Origin: Leptospiraceae bacterium
GTDB taxonomy: Bacteria > Spirochaetota > Leptospiria > Leptospirales > Leptonemataceae
Reading direction: 5' to 3'
Length of the DNA: 64,000 nt
NCBI GenBank assembly: GCA_026418015.1
Contig: JAOACE010000013.1
Span: 248,001-312,000 of the forward strand
Shown: piece after piece, positions 54,801 through 62,861 of the stretch
Layout: each line of letters begins with the position of its first letter
Numbering within the stretch: position 1 is the first letter of the stretch
Translations under genes and position numbers: made by a program
The notes under the pieces: model-generated
The model's database searches: none
What the model saw: only the letters and a program-made list of their open reading frames with translations
Told to the model about the DNA's origin: nothing

Positions 54801-55778
54801 TTATAATCCAGCTTTGATTAAATCATGGATTCGAATCAAACCAATGGGTTTATCTTCATCATCAACAACGGGCAAAACACTTATCTGTGATGGTCTATCT
54901 TCCATTATGTGTAATGCATCGATTGCTTTGGTTCCTTTTTTTACGCAAATGGGATTTTTTGTCATAATTTCTTCGATTTTTCTGTCGAGAATATTGCCAA
55001 ATTTTAAGATTGCTCTTCGTAAATCACCATCAGTGACAATGCCAATAATTTTTCGATGATTGTCTACAACAATAGCGCCACCTAAGTTAGGCTTTGTAAT
55101 CGTTTCTATTAGTTCTTTCATCGTTGCAGATACAGAAATAATCGGTTCTCCTTGATCCAAAATCAACAAGTCCTCTACGTTTAATAACAACCTTTTACCT
55201 AATTGTCCAGCAGGATGATAAAAAGCAAAATTTTCTGGTTTAAAATTTTTTACTTTTGCAATAGTAGATGCTAAGGAATCTCCAATTACTAACGACACTG
55301 TTGTCGAAGAAGTTGGTGCTAAATTTAGTGGGTCTGCTTCTCTATTTACAAATGCATTGATAATAACATCCGATAGTTTGCCTGCTCGGGAATTCGGATT
55401 TCCTAATATACTGATGATTTTATTTCCCATTTTTTTTACCACTTGTAGCATTTGGACAACTTCGTCAGATTCACCACTTTTTGCAATAACAAGTAGAACG
55501 TCGTCTTTTTGCAATACACCTAAATCGCCATGTAGTGCTTCTCCCGGATGTAAAAAAAAGGCTGGCGTTCCCAAAGAAGAAAAAGTTGCAGCTAATTTCT
55601 GAGCAATTAGACCAGACTTTCCCATTCCTGAACAAGCTAATTTGCCTTTACAATTAAGAATGATATCAATTGCATTTAACAGAGAGTCTTTTTTTATGTT
55701 GTTGATATTTGCTTGTAATTCTTGTATTTGTAAATTATAGCTTGTTTTAAAAAATTCATAAATAGATTCTTTGTCCAT
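54801..55778 (-). CDS. kdsD: arabinose-5-phosphate isomerase (KdsD/KpsF)
   Basis: Interconverts ribulose-5-phosphate and arabinose-5-phosphate, first step toward Kdo of lipopolysaccharide. 325 residues: SIS domain (ACSGMGKSGLIAQKLAATFSS, FFLHPGEALHGDLG, AKSGESDEVV, ADPLNLAPTSSTT), then two CBS domains (GAIVVDNHRKIIGIVTDGDLRRAI and ISVLPVVDDEDKPIGLIRIHDLI in pieces). All family hallmarks are present. A TTGAAA lies 34 bases before the ATG with a weak TTTTGT -10. Confidence 0.95.
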   Translation of the reverse strand: MDKESIYEFFKTSYNLQIQELQANINNIKKDSLLNAIDIILNCKGKLACSGMGKSGLIAQKLAATFSSLGTPAFFLHPGEALHGDLGVLQKDDVLLVIAKSGESDEVVQMLQVVKKMGNKIISILGNPNSRAGKLSDVIINAFVNREADPLNLAPTSSTTVSLVIGDSLASTIAKVKNFKPENFAFYHPAGQLGKRLLLNVEDLLILDQGEPIISVSATMKELIETITKPNLGGAIVVDNHRKIIGIVTDGDLRRAILKFGNILDRKIEEIMTKNPICVKKGTKAIDALHIMEDRPSQISVLPVVDDEDKPIGLIRIHDLIKAGL

Positions 55779-55832
55779 AAAGCCACAAAATTTTTAAAAG
55801 AAATGATTTCAAACTATTCTAATATTAATCCA

Positions 55833-56363
55833 TCATTTTCGCCTTTTTTTTAAATCGTATCTTCCCATAAGTTCTGCTTTTTCTATAATTAAGGGTTGAA
55901 TTTTTTCTTCTAATTGTTTGGCTGTTAGTCCAACAGGAAAATTGGTTTTTTCTTTAAGAGCATAAAGCTTAAAAAAATAGCGATGCTCTCTGTCTGGTGG
56001 ACATGGACCACCATAACCAATCTTAGGCCAGCTGTTTTTCCCCTGTGTTAAGGTATGCTGATTGACTTTGATTGTTTCGGTTTTAGGAAGATTTTCTGGA
56101 AGAGATGTAACTTCCACAGGAATGTTGTACAAAACCCAATGTACCCATAGACCTACGGGAGCATCAGGATCATCCATGATTAATGCAAAAGATTTTGTAC
56201 CAGCGGGGATATTTTTCCATTGCAAAGGAGGAGAAATATCCGAACCATCGCAAGTATATTGCGAAGGAATCATGCTATTAGATTGGAATGCTGGACTGAA
56301 TAATTCTAATGCCATAAGCTGCCTCCCAATCAAAAATAAAATTAAAAGGTAATAATTTTTCAT
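55833..56363 (-). CDS. YbhB/YbcL-family phosphatidylethanolamine-binding-like protein
   Basis: 176 residues with a signal peptide (MKNYYLLILFLIGRQLMA) and the PEBP/RKIP-like core: IPSQYTCDGSDISPPLQW, LIMDDPDAPVGLWVHWVLYNIP, KIGYGGPCPPDREHRYFFKLYAL. The ligand-pocket DPDAP and GxPxPP..H motifs are intact. Exported; biological role of the family in bacteria is not settled. Single-gene unit with its own promoter. Confidence 0.93.
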   Translation of the reverse strand: MKNYYLLILFLIGRQLMALELFSPAFQSNSMIPSQYTCDGSDISPPLQWKNIPAGTKSFALIMDDPDAPVGLWVHWVLYNIPVEVTSLPENLPKTETIKVNQHTLTQGKNSWPKIGYGGPCPPDREHRYFFKLYALKEKTNFPVGLTAKQLEEKIQPLIIEKAELMGRYDLKKRRK

Positions 56364-56370
56364 GATAAAT

Positions 56371-56398
56371 CAATTATAAGTTTTAGATTTTGTGTCAA
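56371..56398 (-). promoter_or_regulatory. promoter of the PEBP-like gene
   Basis: Consensus TTGACA (56398-56393). Either TAATTG (56376-56371) at 16 bases with 7 bases to ATG 56363, or a perfect TATAAT (56378-56373) at a short 14-base spacer with 9 bases to the ATG. Both put the transcript start within a few bases of the ATG. Confidence 0.5.
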
Positions 56399-56468
56399 GA
56401 TTTTATTGTTTTGTAAATTATGTTTAATTTCTAGAAATTAATGATCAACACTAAAATTAGTGAAATAT

Positions 56469-57215
56469 CTATCCGCGAAATTCTTTTCTTCTTCTGGGTT
56501 TTAATTCAATCAATTTTGTGTTAGCTGTTTCGGATTCGTGAATTAAATATTCTACTGTATATGCAACATCATCTGGTTCTAACAAAAAATCTTTGATTGC
56601 ATTTTCATCCATACCACCAAAACCAGTCCTTACACCCCCAGGACAAATGACAGAAACTGCAATTCCATATTCTTTTAGATCTTCTCTTAACGATTCTGTA
56701 AAACCATTTAAACCAAATTTAGAAGCAGCATAGGCAGTACCTGTTTTAAAGCCATTTAAACCAGCCACCGAAGAGATGTTGATGATCTGCCCAGCGCGTT
56801 GTTTAATCATAGAAGGAACAACATATTTGGTAAAAAGAAAAGGTGCCATCAAATTTACTTGGAGTATTTCCATAAATTCTTGGGAAGTAAACTCATCAAC
56901 GCGTTTGAATTTACCGATTCCCGCGTTATTGATTAATACATCAATCTTACCAAAGGTTTTTAATCCCTTTTCTACGACTGATTGAATCTCTTCCTCGTTT
57001 TTAACATCACAGGGAATCGCAATTGCTCTACCGCCTATTTCTTCTATCTTTTTTGCAAGTTCTTGTATTACGTCTTTGCTTCTTGCTGTTAATATAAAAT
57101 CATGATACAGATGATTTTTCGGATCGTTTCCTGATATTCCTAAGCGTTCTACAATTGCCTTCCCTATTCCTTTCGATGCACCAGTAATTAAGATTGTTTT
57201 TGGATGATTTTTCAT
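56469..57215 (-). CDS. short-chain dehydrogenase/reductase
   Basis: 248 residues, classical SDR: cofactor motif TGASKGIGKA (residues 11-20), NNAGIG, catalytic Ser in INISSVAG and Tyr-x3-Lys in YAASK. Arg/Lys residues after the first strand (TARSKD) suggest NADP(H). Substrate not evident. It begins 22 bases after the end of the MTA phosphorylase gene on the same strand without a Shine-Dalgarno sequence, so it may be the second gene of that unit. Confidence 0.92.
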   Translation of the reverse strand: MKNHPKTILITGASKGIGKAIVERLGISGNDPKNHLYHDFILTARSKDVIQELAKKIEEIGGRAIAIPCDVKNEEEIQSVVEKGLKTFGKIDVLINNAGIGKFKRVDEFTSQEFMEILQVNLMAPFLFTKYVVPSMIKQRAGQIINISSVAGLNGFKTGTAYAASKFGLNGFTESLREDLKEYGIAVSVICPGGVRTGFGGMDENAIKDFLLEPDDVAYTVEYLIHESETANTKLIELKPRRRKEFRG

Positions 57216-57237
57216 TTAATAATAAATTAAATCAATT

Positions 57238-58101
57238 TTATAAATCGGGAAAGAGATATTTTAGTTTTTTTATTTGATCTGAATTTCTTTTTTCTGGTAC
57301 TGTAATAATAGAACTATGGATAGAATTTTTATATGGATTTGCAAGATTGTATACATCTAACACAACCGCTTTTAACAATTTTTTAGCATTTTCTGCATTT
57401 GCATGCAAATTTTCTATCACCATTTCTACATTAACTGCTTCTTCATCCTCTTTCCAACAATCATAATCTGTGGACATACATACCATTTGATAAGATATTT
57501 CTGCTTCGCGTGCCAATTTCGCTTCTGGTAATACACTCATATTGATTATGTCTGCTCCCCAACTGCGATATAAATGAGACTCTGCTCTGGTAGAAAAAGC
57601 TGGTCCTTCCATACAAATCAATGTTTTATCGCGATGCATTGGAACGTTGAGCACATCTTTATGTTTGTAAATTACATCTGCCAAAACAGAAGAAAAAGGA
57701 TCAGCAAACATAAAATGAGCAACCACACCATTTTCGTAGAAGGTATGCGGTCTAATACCTTTTGTTCTATCGATGATTTGAGAAGGCAAAACGAAATCTC
57801 TGGGTTTTATTTCTTCTCTTAGTGAACCAACCGCAGAAAATGCAATTATGTGTTCAACTCCTAAGGATTTTAATGCTGCAATATTTGCACGATAGGGAAC
57901 TTCGCTTGGATTGTAATAATGACCACGTCCATGACGGGATAAAAATGCAATTTCTATCTGATTATATTTTCCGATGAATATTACATCGGATGGCTTTCCC
58001 CATGGTGTTTCGGGAAAATACTCACTGATGATTTCTATATTTTCTATTTGATAAAATCCAGATCCACCGATAACGCCAATTTTAACTTGTTGTTTTTCCA
58101 T
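57238..58101 (-). CDS. mtnP: S-methyl-5'-thioadenosine phosphorylase
   Basis: 287 residues of the PNP/MTAP class 2 family: IGVIGGSGFYQIE, phosphate-binding FLSRHGRGHYYNPSEVPYRANIAALKSLG (in pieces), MEGPAFSTRAES, INMSVLPEAKLAREAEISY and MVCMSTDYDCW. It recycles methylthioadenosine to adenine and methylthioribose-1-phosphate in methionine salvage. The STDYD segment is typical of MTAP rather than inosine/guanosine PNP. Other salvage genes are not in the window. Confidence 0.93.
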   Translation of the reverse strand: MEKQQVKIGVIGGSGFYQIENIEIISEYFPETPWGKPSDVIFIGKYNQIEIAFLSRHGRGHYYNPSEVPYRANIAALKSLGVEHIIAFSAVGSLREEIKPRDFVLPSQIIDRTKGIRPHTFYENGVVAHFMFADPFSSVLADVIYKHKDVLNVPMHRDKTLICMEGPAFSTRAESHLYRSWGADIINMSVLPEAKLAREAEISYQMVCMSTDYDCWKEDEEAVNVEMVIENLHANAENAKKLLKAVVLDVYNLANPYKNSIHSSIITVPEKRNSDQIKKLKYLFPDL

Positions 58102-58186
58102 ATAGTTACAAACATTTTTTTCGAATTAAAACGTCATTAATTTTTTATAAATTAATTTATAAATAGAAAAAAGAAAAAGTCTTCCT

Positions 58187-58435
58187 CTACGCGGAGGTTT
58201 TTGATTCTGTTTTTGTATTTTGGGAAGAACTTTTTGAATCCCCATTATTAGAATTTTTCTTATAATCCGTAACATAGAATCCACTTCCTTTAAAGACTAT
58301 TCCTACACCTCCACCAATCAATCTTTCTACTTCTCCACTACACTCTGGACAAATTTTATCTGGCTCAGCAGTAATACTTTGTAATTTATCGTATTTATGT
58401 CCACAGGATTTGCATTGGTATGTATATGTTGGCAT
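58187..58435 (-). CDS. FmdB-type zinc-ribbon protein
   Basis: 82 residues: an FmdB/CxxC-CxxC regulatory-type zinc ribbon with MPTYTYQCKSCGHKYDKLQ, CPECSGEVERLIGGG and GSGFYVTDYKK, then a Ser/Thr/Lys tail. The function of this widespread small family is not settled. A TTGACC box (58469-58464) sits 34 bases before the ATG with a poor -10 (AATTTG). A short CCTC/GAGG inverted repeat covers its stop codon. Confidence 0.93.
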   Translation of the reverse strand: MPTYTYQCKSCGHKYDKLQSITAEPDKICPECSGEVERLIGGGVGIVFKGSGFYVTDYKKNSNNGDSKSSSQNTKTESKTSA

Positions 58436-58509
58436 ATTACCAAATTTTTTTTAGCTATATTATGGTCAACAATTTTTATAAAATAATTTTAGTGAAAATT
58501 TTTTTATAA

Positions 58510-59121
58510 CTATTGATTGATTGACTCGATAATCCTTTTTACCAAAACATCGATGTGGATTTTTTTTAACGATGATACTGGTATGGTTCTTTCGAAAAGT
58601 ATCGGTTCGTTTTTCCATTCTTTTAGTAATTGATCTCTTTCGGTTTGCTTTAATTTATCCCACTTACTTCGGATCAAAAGAATGTCTTTATCGTGATCTA
58701 AACAATAATTTAAAATCGAATATTCTTCTTTTTCCAACTTTCTTCTTGAGTCCATGATGAGTAAAATCATCTTTAAGAAAGGTGCATTTGCAATGTATTG
58801 ATCAATAACATAATGCAGTTGTTCATTTTCTGCTTTGGATAGTTGAGCAAAACCATAGCCAGGTAGATCTACTAAAAAAAATTCTTTATAATGTGACTTA
58901 TTGGATGGTACATAAAAATAGTTGATAGTTCTTGTTTTACCAGGTGTTGCTGATGTTAATGCTAATTTTTTTTGGTTACAGAGAGCATTAATAAGCGATG
59001 ATTTTCCTGAGTTGGAGCGACCCACAATTGCAACAGCTGGAATTGGAGGTATCTTACCTTCTTGAATCTGATTAACATTCAAAAAGGACTTATAAAATTT
59101 TACATTGGGAAAAAACTGCAT
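58510..59121 (-). CDS. engB: ribosome-biogenesis GTPase EngB/YihA
   Basis: 203 residues with G1 GRSNSGKSS, G3 DLPGYGFA and G4 RSKWDK (usually TKxDK; here the Asp and Lys remain). EngB assists assembly of the large ribosomal subunit. Last gene of the leftward engB-GDPD-panC-ogt-phosphatase operon; its start is 2 bases after the stop of the GDPD gene. Confidence 0.95.
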   Translation of the reverse strand: MQFFPNVKFYKSFLNVNQIQEGKIPPIPAVAIVGRSNSGKSSLINALCNQKKLALTSATPGKTRTINYFYVPSNKSHYKEFFLVDLPGYGFAQLSKAENEQLHYVIDQYIANAPFLKMILLIMDSRRKLEKEEYSILNYCLDHDKDILLIRSKWDKLKQTERDQLLKEWKNEPILFERTIPVSSLKKIHIDVLVKRIIESINQ

Positions 59122-59123
59122 AT

Positions 59124-60182
59124 TTAAAACTGGATTTTTTTAAAAAGTTCTTCGACATCTATTTTGGGGTATTTTTCTGGAAAAAAATATTGTAATGCAA
59201 CATTTGCTTTATCGGTAAAAATTCCACTGCTACCAAAAATTCGAAGTAATCTCATCTGATACTTTTCGTTTATTGTATAATGATGAGTTAAAATATCGTT
59301 TGCAAGAGAACGTCGAATATTCCACGGATATCCCATATAACCTGATGGTCCAAGATGGGCATCTACACTTTTTGCCATTTCCACTAATTTAGAAAATCCT
59401 CCATACTTTTTTTGCATATCTTCATCAACTAGATAGACTCTGGGAACCCCAGGTGCATATTCTTTTAAAAGCTTTAAACTTTCAATTTCGAAAGATTGAA
59501 AGATCACTTTTGAATAAGTAGAGGAAGAAATTTCTTTATCTTTTAGGTTGATTTTTTTTTCTTTTAACAGTTGGGGGTTGATTTGTTCTGAATCAATCCA
59601 GCCCATTTTATACAACAAAAGAACAAGTTCTTTTTCTATACCAGGATATTTCTGGGGTGATTTTGTCTCTAAGTACAATCCTAATGTTGGTTTGGTTTTT
59701 GCTAAGTTTGCCAATTCTTCTAATGTAAAAATCTTTAATCCTTTAAAGGATGCTCGAGCTCTATCGGGAAATTTTTCGTTAAACCAACTTCCTAAATCCA
59801 ATTGTAATAATTCTTTATAGGTTAAATCCCCTATGCCAGCATCTATTTTATCTGGAAAAACATCTTTTATATTGGTGGTTCTTTTTAAGTCATCATCATG
59901 GAAACAAACCAACACACCATCCTTAGTTCTCTGAATATCTGCTTCTAAATATAAATCCTCTCCAATTTCTAATGCTAATAAATATGCTGGCAATGTTTCT
60001 TCTGGGGCATAATACGAAAGACCACGATGTGCCATGATCGCAGGATAAGGAATGCGATACTTTTTCGACAATTCCTTATTTTTGATTTCGAAGCTTTTAA
60101 ACATAGATATACTCCCACCAAGTAGTAAAAAAAATATAATTATAATTATAAAATTAATTTTATTAATTTTATTAATTTTCAT
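59124..60182 (-). CDS. glycerophosphodiester phosphodiesterase
   Basis: 352 residues with an N-terminal membrane helix or uncleaved signal (about 10-25) and the GDPD TIM barrel: catalytic AHRGLSYYAPEETLPAY, metal-binding LEADIQRTKDG and HDDDLKRTT, later LYLETKSP and FQSFEIESL. Hydrolyses deacylated phospholipids to glycerol-3-phosphate and an alcohol, probably in the periplasm. The start codon shares a base with the panC stop (TAATG). Confidence 0.93.
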   Translation of the reverse strand: MKINKINKINFIIIIIFFLLLGGSISMFKSFEIKNKELSKKYRIPYPAIMAHRGLSYYAPEETLPAYLLALEIGEDLYLEADIQRTKDGVLVCFHDDDLKRTTNIKDVFPDKIDAGIGDLTYKELLQLDLGSWFNEKFPDRARASFKGLKIFTLEELANLAKTKPTLGLYLETKSPQKYPGIEKELVLLLYKMGWIDSEQINPQLLKEKKINLKDKEISSSTYSKVIFQSFEIESLKLLKEYAPGVPRVYLVDEDMQKKYGGFSKLVEMAKSVDAHLGPSGYMGYPWNIRRSLANDILTHHYTINEKYQMRLLRIFGSSGIFTDKANVALQYFFPEKYPKIDVEELFKKIQF

Positions 60183-61033
60183 TATGATTCGCCTCTAAGT
60201 TCTATATTGTCGATAAGACGTACATTTTCTGTGTAAACTGCAACTGCTATAAGATCACCTTCTTTTGCTTCTTTTACACTTTCTAATGTATTAGGGTCTA
60301 CAATTTCTACATATTCAACTCTATTCAGTGCACCTGTTTCCACAATATCTTTTATGATTTCTTTTAGGTTTTCTGGGTTTCTTTCGCCTTTTTGCCATTC
60401 TTTTTTAGCGATATTCAATGCTCTGTAAATTAGAAGTGCATCGGAATAACCATTCGGAGAAAGTCTTGCATTCCTAGAACTTAAAGCAATACCTGATTCT
60501 TCGCGGATCAAAGAACATCCTATAACGTCTATATCTAAATCCAAATCTTTTACCATTTGCTTAATGATTAAGTATTGCTGATAATCCTTTTTTCCAAAAT
60601 ATGCTTTATGAGGCTCTACAAGATGAAACAATTTTAAAACCACTAACAAAACCCCTGGGAAATGACCAGGTCTATAAATACCACATAATTTATTCGTTAA
60701 AGAAGGAATATCCAAATAGATTTTGGGCTCCTCTGGATAAATTTCTTCGATTTCTGGAAGAAATAATAAATCTATGTTCTCTTGTCTAAGCAAACCTTGA
60801 TCCCTTTCGAAATCTCGAGGATATTTTTTTAAATCTTCTTCGGAATTGAACTGCTTTGGGTTAACAAAAATACTAACTACAATGTAGTCACATTCTTTTT
60901 TTGCCTCTCTTATTAAAGAAAGATGCCCTTCGTGTAAATATCCCATCGTAGGTACAAATCCAATGATTTTACCTTCTTTTTTTGCTCTATGAATTTCTTC
61001 TTTTAATGCTTTTTTAGATTTTACAACCTTCAT
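60182..61033 (-). CDS. panC: pantothenate synthetase
   Basis: Joins pantoate and beta-alanine using ATP. 283 residues with HIGH-like GYLHEGHLSLI, IFVNPKQF, FGKKDYQQ, and KMSKS-like ALSSRNARLS. Full length. Overlaps the ogt gene by 20 bases; panB and panD are not in the window. Confidence 0.97.
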   Translation of the reverse strand: MKVVKSKKALKEEIHRAKKEGKIIGFVPTMGYLHEGHLSLIREAKKECDYIVVSIFVNPKQFNSEEDLKKYPRDFERDQGLLRQENIDLLFLPEIEEIYPEEPKIYLDIPSLTNKLCGIYRPGHFPGVLLVVLKLFHLVEPHKAYFGKKDYQQYLIIKQMVKDLDLDIDVIGCSLIREESGIALSSRNARLSPNGYSDALLIYRALNIAKKEWQKGERNPENLKEIIKDIVETGALNRVEYVEIVDPNTLESVKEAKEGDLIAVAVYTENVRLIDNIELRGES

Positions 61034-61499
61034 GTTCGAGTAACCATTTTTTAATTTCTATTCCACCTGAAAATCCAAATAATTGATGATTTTTTCCAAC
61101 AACCCTATGGCATGGTACAACAATAGGAATAGGGTTCTTGTTACATGCATTTCCCACTGCTCGCGAATAATTAGAATTATAACCAGATAAAATGCCTAAT
61201 TCTTTATAAGATACAGTGCTACCAAAAGGAATTTTTGTTAATGTATTCCAAATATTTTTCTGAAAAGGCGTTCCATAAACTTCGTATTTTGGTGGAGAAA
61301 TCGCTTTTTTATCATAAAAATATGCATCAAAATAATCATTTATTTTATTTATAAATTTTATCAATTGATTATTTTTATCTATTCTAGCTTTTTTTGGCTT
61401 GGATATAAAATTTATCTTATAAATAAAAAAGCTGGATTGTTTTTCTAATATGAGGATTTCTAGATAAATTGGAAAATATTTATAATAAAATCGATACAT
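61014..61499 (-). CDS. ogt: methylated-DNA-protein cysteine methyltransferase
   Basis: Suicide repair enzyme removing alkyl groups from O6 of guanine. 161 residues: a divergent N-terminal domain of about 70 residues, then the conserved DNA-binding helix (PFGSTVSYKELGILSG, SRAVGNACNKNP) and the active-site PCHRVVG with Cys130. The start shares a base with the upstream phosphatase stop, and its end overlaps panC. Confidence 0.94.
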   Translation of the reverse strand: MYRFYYKYFPIYLEILILEKQSSFFIYKINFISKPKKARIDKNNQLIKFINKINDYFDAYFYDKKAISPPKYEVYGTPFQKNIWNTLTKIPFGSTVSYKELGILSGYNSNYSRAVGNACNKNPIPIVVPCHRVVGKNHQLFGFSGGIEIKKWLLEHEGCKI

Positions 61500-62017
61500 T
61501 AATTTTTTAAGTTATGAGTCTTATCTAGAAGTTCAACAAGATAGTTTAAAATATTTTCTGCCGTTCTTAATACAATTTTTTGTACTTCTTGAAAACCATT
61601 ATATCCTCCGTAGTAAGGATCAGGTACGTCGGGAATCTGATTTTTATCTTTGATAAGTGGATCAAATTCGCGAAATAGATGTACTTTTTTTCTATGTTCT
61701 TGAGTTTTTGCTAATCGTAATATATCTTCGTAATTATAGTGATCCATAGCAAAAATAATGTCGAAACGATCAAAATCTTGAGGTTGGAATTGTCTTGCTA
61801 TGTGATCTAATGTTATGTTGTATTCTTCCGCAGCTTTTCTTGTATAAGTATGAGGTTTTTCTCCCACATGGTAGCTACTTGTTCCAGCAGAATCAACTTC
61901 GATTTCGTTTTCTAAACCTCTATCGCGGATCAATTTTTTTAATGTTCCTTCCGCAGCAGGAGATCGGCATATATTTCCATGACATACAAATATAACTTTG
62001 ATTTTTTTCTTATCCAT
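61499..62017 (-). CDS. low-molecular-weight protein tyrosine phosphatase
   Basis: 172 residues from ATG 62017 (MDKKKIKVIFVCHGN). P-loop VCHGNICRSP with Cys12, and the catalytic Asp in DVPDPYYGG. Family members dephosphorylate protein tyrosines, or arsenate in relatives, but the extra cysteines of arsenate reductases are absent. An in-frame ATG at 62029 is closer to the promoter than a transcript would allow. First gene of a five-gene operon in which every junction overlaps or nearly touches. Confidence 0.93.
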   Translation of the reverse strand: MDKKKIKVIFVCHGNICRSPAAEGTLKKLIRDRGLENEIEVDSAGTSSYHVGEKPHTYTRKAAEEYNITLDHIARQFQPQDFDRFDIIFAMDHYNYEDILRLAKTQEHRKKVHLFREFDPLIKDKNQIPDVPDPYYGGYNGFQEVQKIVLRTAENILNYLVELLDKTHNLKN

Positions 62018-62026
62018 TAGGATTAA

Positions 62027-62055
62027 CATAGATAATCAAAAAGTTTAATCGTCAA
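62027..62055 (-). promoter_or_regulatory. probable promoter of the phosphatase-ogt-panC-GDPD-engB operon
   Basis: TTGACG (62055-62050), 17-base spacer, TCTATG (62032-62027), 9 bases to ATG 62017. The alternative ATG at 62029 lies inside the -10 box. Confidence 0.4.
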
Positions 62056-62144
62056 TAAAATAATAATACTAACTTTATTTGATTAAAAACTTAAAACTTA
62101 AAAAATTATGTTGATTCCATTTGTTAAAAAAAAAATATTGTTCT

Positions 62145-62516
62145 ATGGAACCACGTTATTTTCAGTATTTGGCTCAAGAAAAAGCAACAGAGCCACCAAG
62201 TTTACCCTCTGGTAATGGACAACAACCCTCGTTGTGGACTGCATATTATCCTTTAATAATGGTTTTGATTTTTTTTGCAATATTATACTTTTTTTCTATT
62301 CGTCCACAAAGAAAAGAAGAGCAGCGAAGAAAGGATTTATTAGCGCGTTTAAAAAAGGGCGATGTAGTTATAACACAAGCTGGTATTATCGGTTCTGTTC
62401 ATTCTATTAAAGATGATACAGTGGTTTTAAACCTTCAGAATAATGCAAGAATGGAAGTTTTAAAATCAACTATTTATGATTTACGAAACAAACCACAAAA
62501 CCAAGATCAAGAATAA
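62145..62516 (+). CDS. yajC: preprotein translocase subunit YajC
   Basis: 123 residues from ATG 62145. One membrane helix (about 40-62) followed by the YajC core (YFFSIRPQRKEEQRRKDLLARLKKGDVVITQAGIIG in pieces, VVLNLQNNARMEVLKSTI). Part of the SecDF-YajC accessory complex. A TTGATT box starts 34 bases before the ATG; the -10 (TATTGT, 62136-62141) is closer to the ATG than in other cases. The frame also runs upstream to a TTG at 62121. Confidence 0.93.
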   Translation: MEPRYFQYLAQEKATEPPSLPSGNGQQPSLWTAYYPLIMVLIFFAILYFFSIRPQRKEEQRRKDLLARLKKGDVVITQAGIIGSVHSIKDDTVVLNLQNNARMEVLKSTIYDLRNKPQNQDQE

Positions 62517-62517
62517 A

Positions 62518-62856
62518 ATGATAAGAAAGTTCACCATATTAGCTTTGTTGATTTTTCTAAATATTAGCGTTATCAAGCCTCAAACACCTGATACTTCCCC
62601 ACCAGATACATATAAAGAAGTTCTACCTGGATATAAAAAACAATCAAAGATTGTTGTGGACAATAAACCGGAAGAAAATCAACCACAAAAAGAAGTAAAA
62701 AAAGAGCAGCCAGAAAAACCTAAAAAAGAAATCATCAACGAAGAACCCAAAAAAACCTTTTCTATTAAAGAATTATTAGAGAATAAAAACGTTGTTAATA
62801 TAATTTTATTAATAATAATTTTTATAATATTTTTTATATATCGAATAAGGAAGTAG
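62518..62856 (+). CDS. small membrane protein between yajC and secD
   Basis: 112 residues from ATG 62518, two bases after yajC. Signal peptide or first helix (KFTILALLIFLNISVIK), a Pro/Lys/Glu-rich middle of about 55 residues (EENQPQKEVKKEQPEKPKKE), and a C-terminal membrane helix (VVNIILLIIIFIIFFIYRI). Its place between yajC and secD suggests a link to protein export, but no known Sec component has this form. The sequence shows no recognised domain. Confidence 0.65.
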   Translation: MIRKFTILALLIFLNISVIKPQTPDTSPPDTYKEVLPGYKKQSKIVVDNKPEENQPQKEVKKEQPEKPKKEIINEEPKKTFSIKELLENKNVVNIILLIIIFIIFFIYRIRK

Positions 62857-62861
62857 ATAAA

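Noticed and set aside
58184-58197. CCTC/GAGG repeat over the FmdB stop codon as a terminator
   Set aside because: Only four base pairs with a six-base loop; too weak to list, though T-rich sequence follows on the minus strand.
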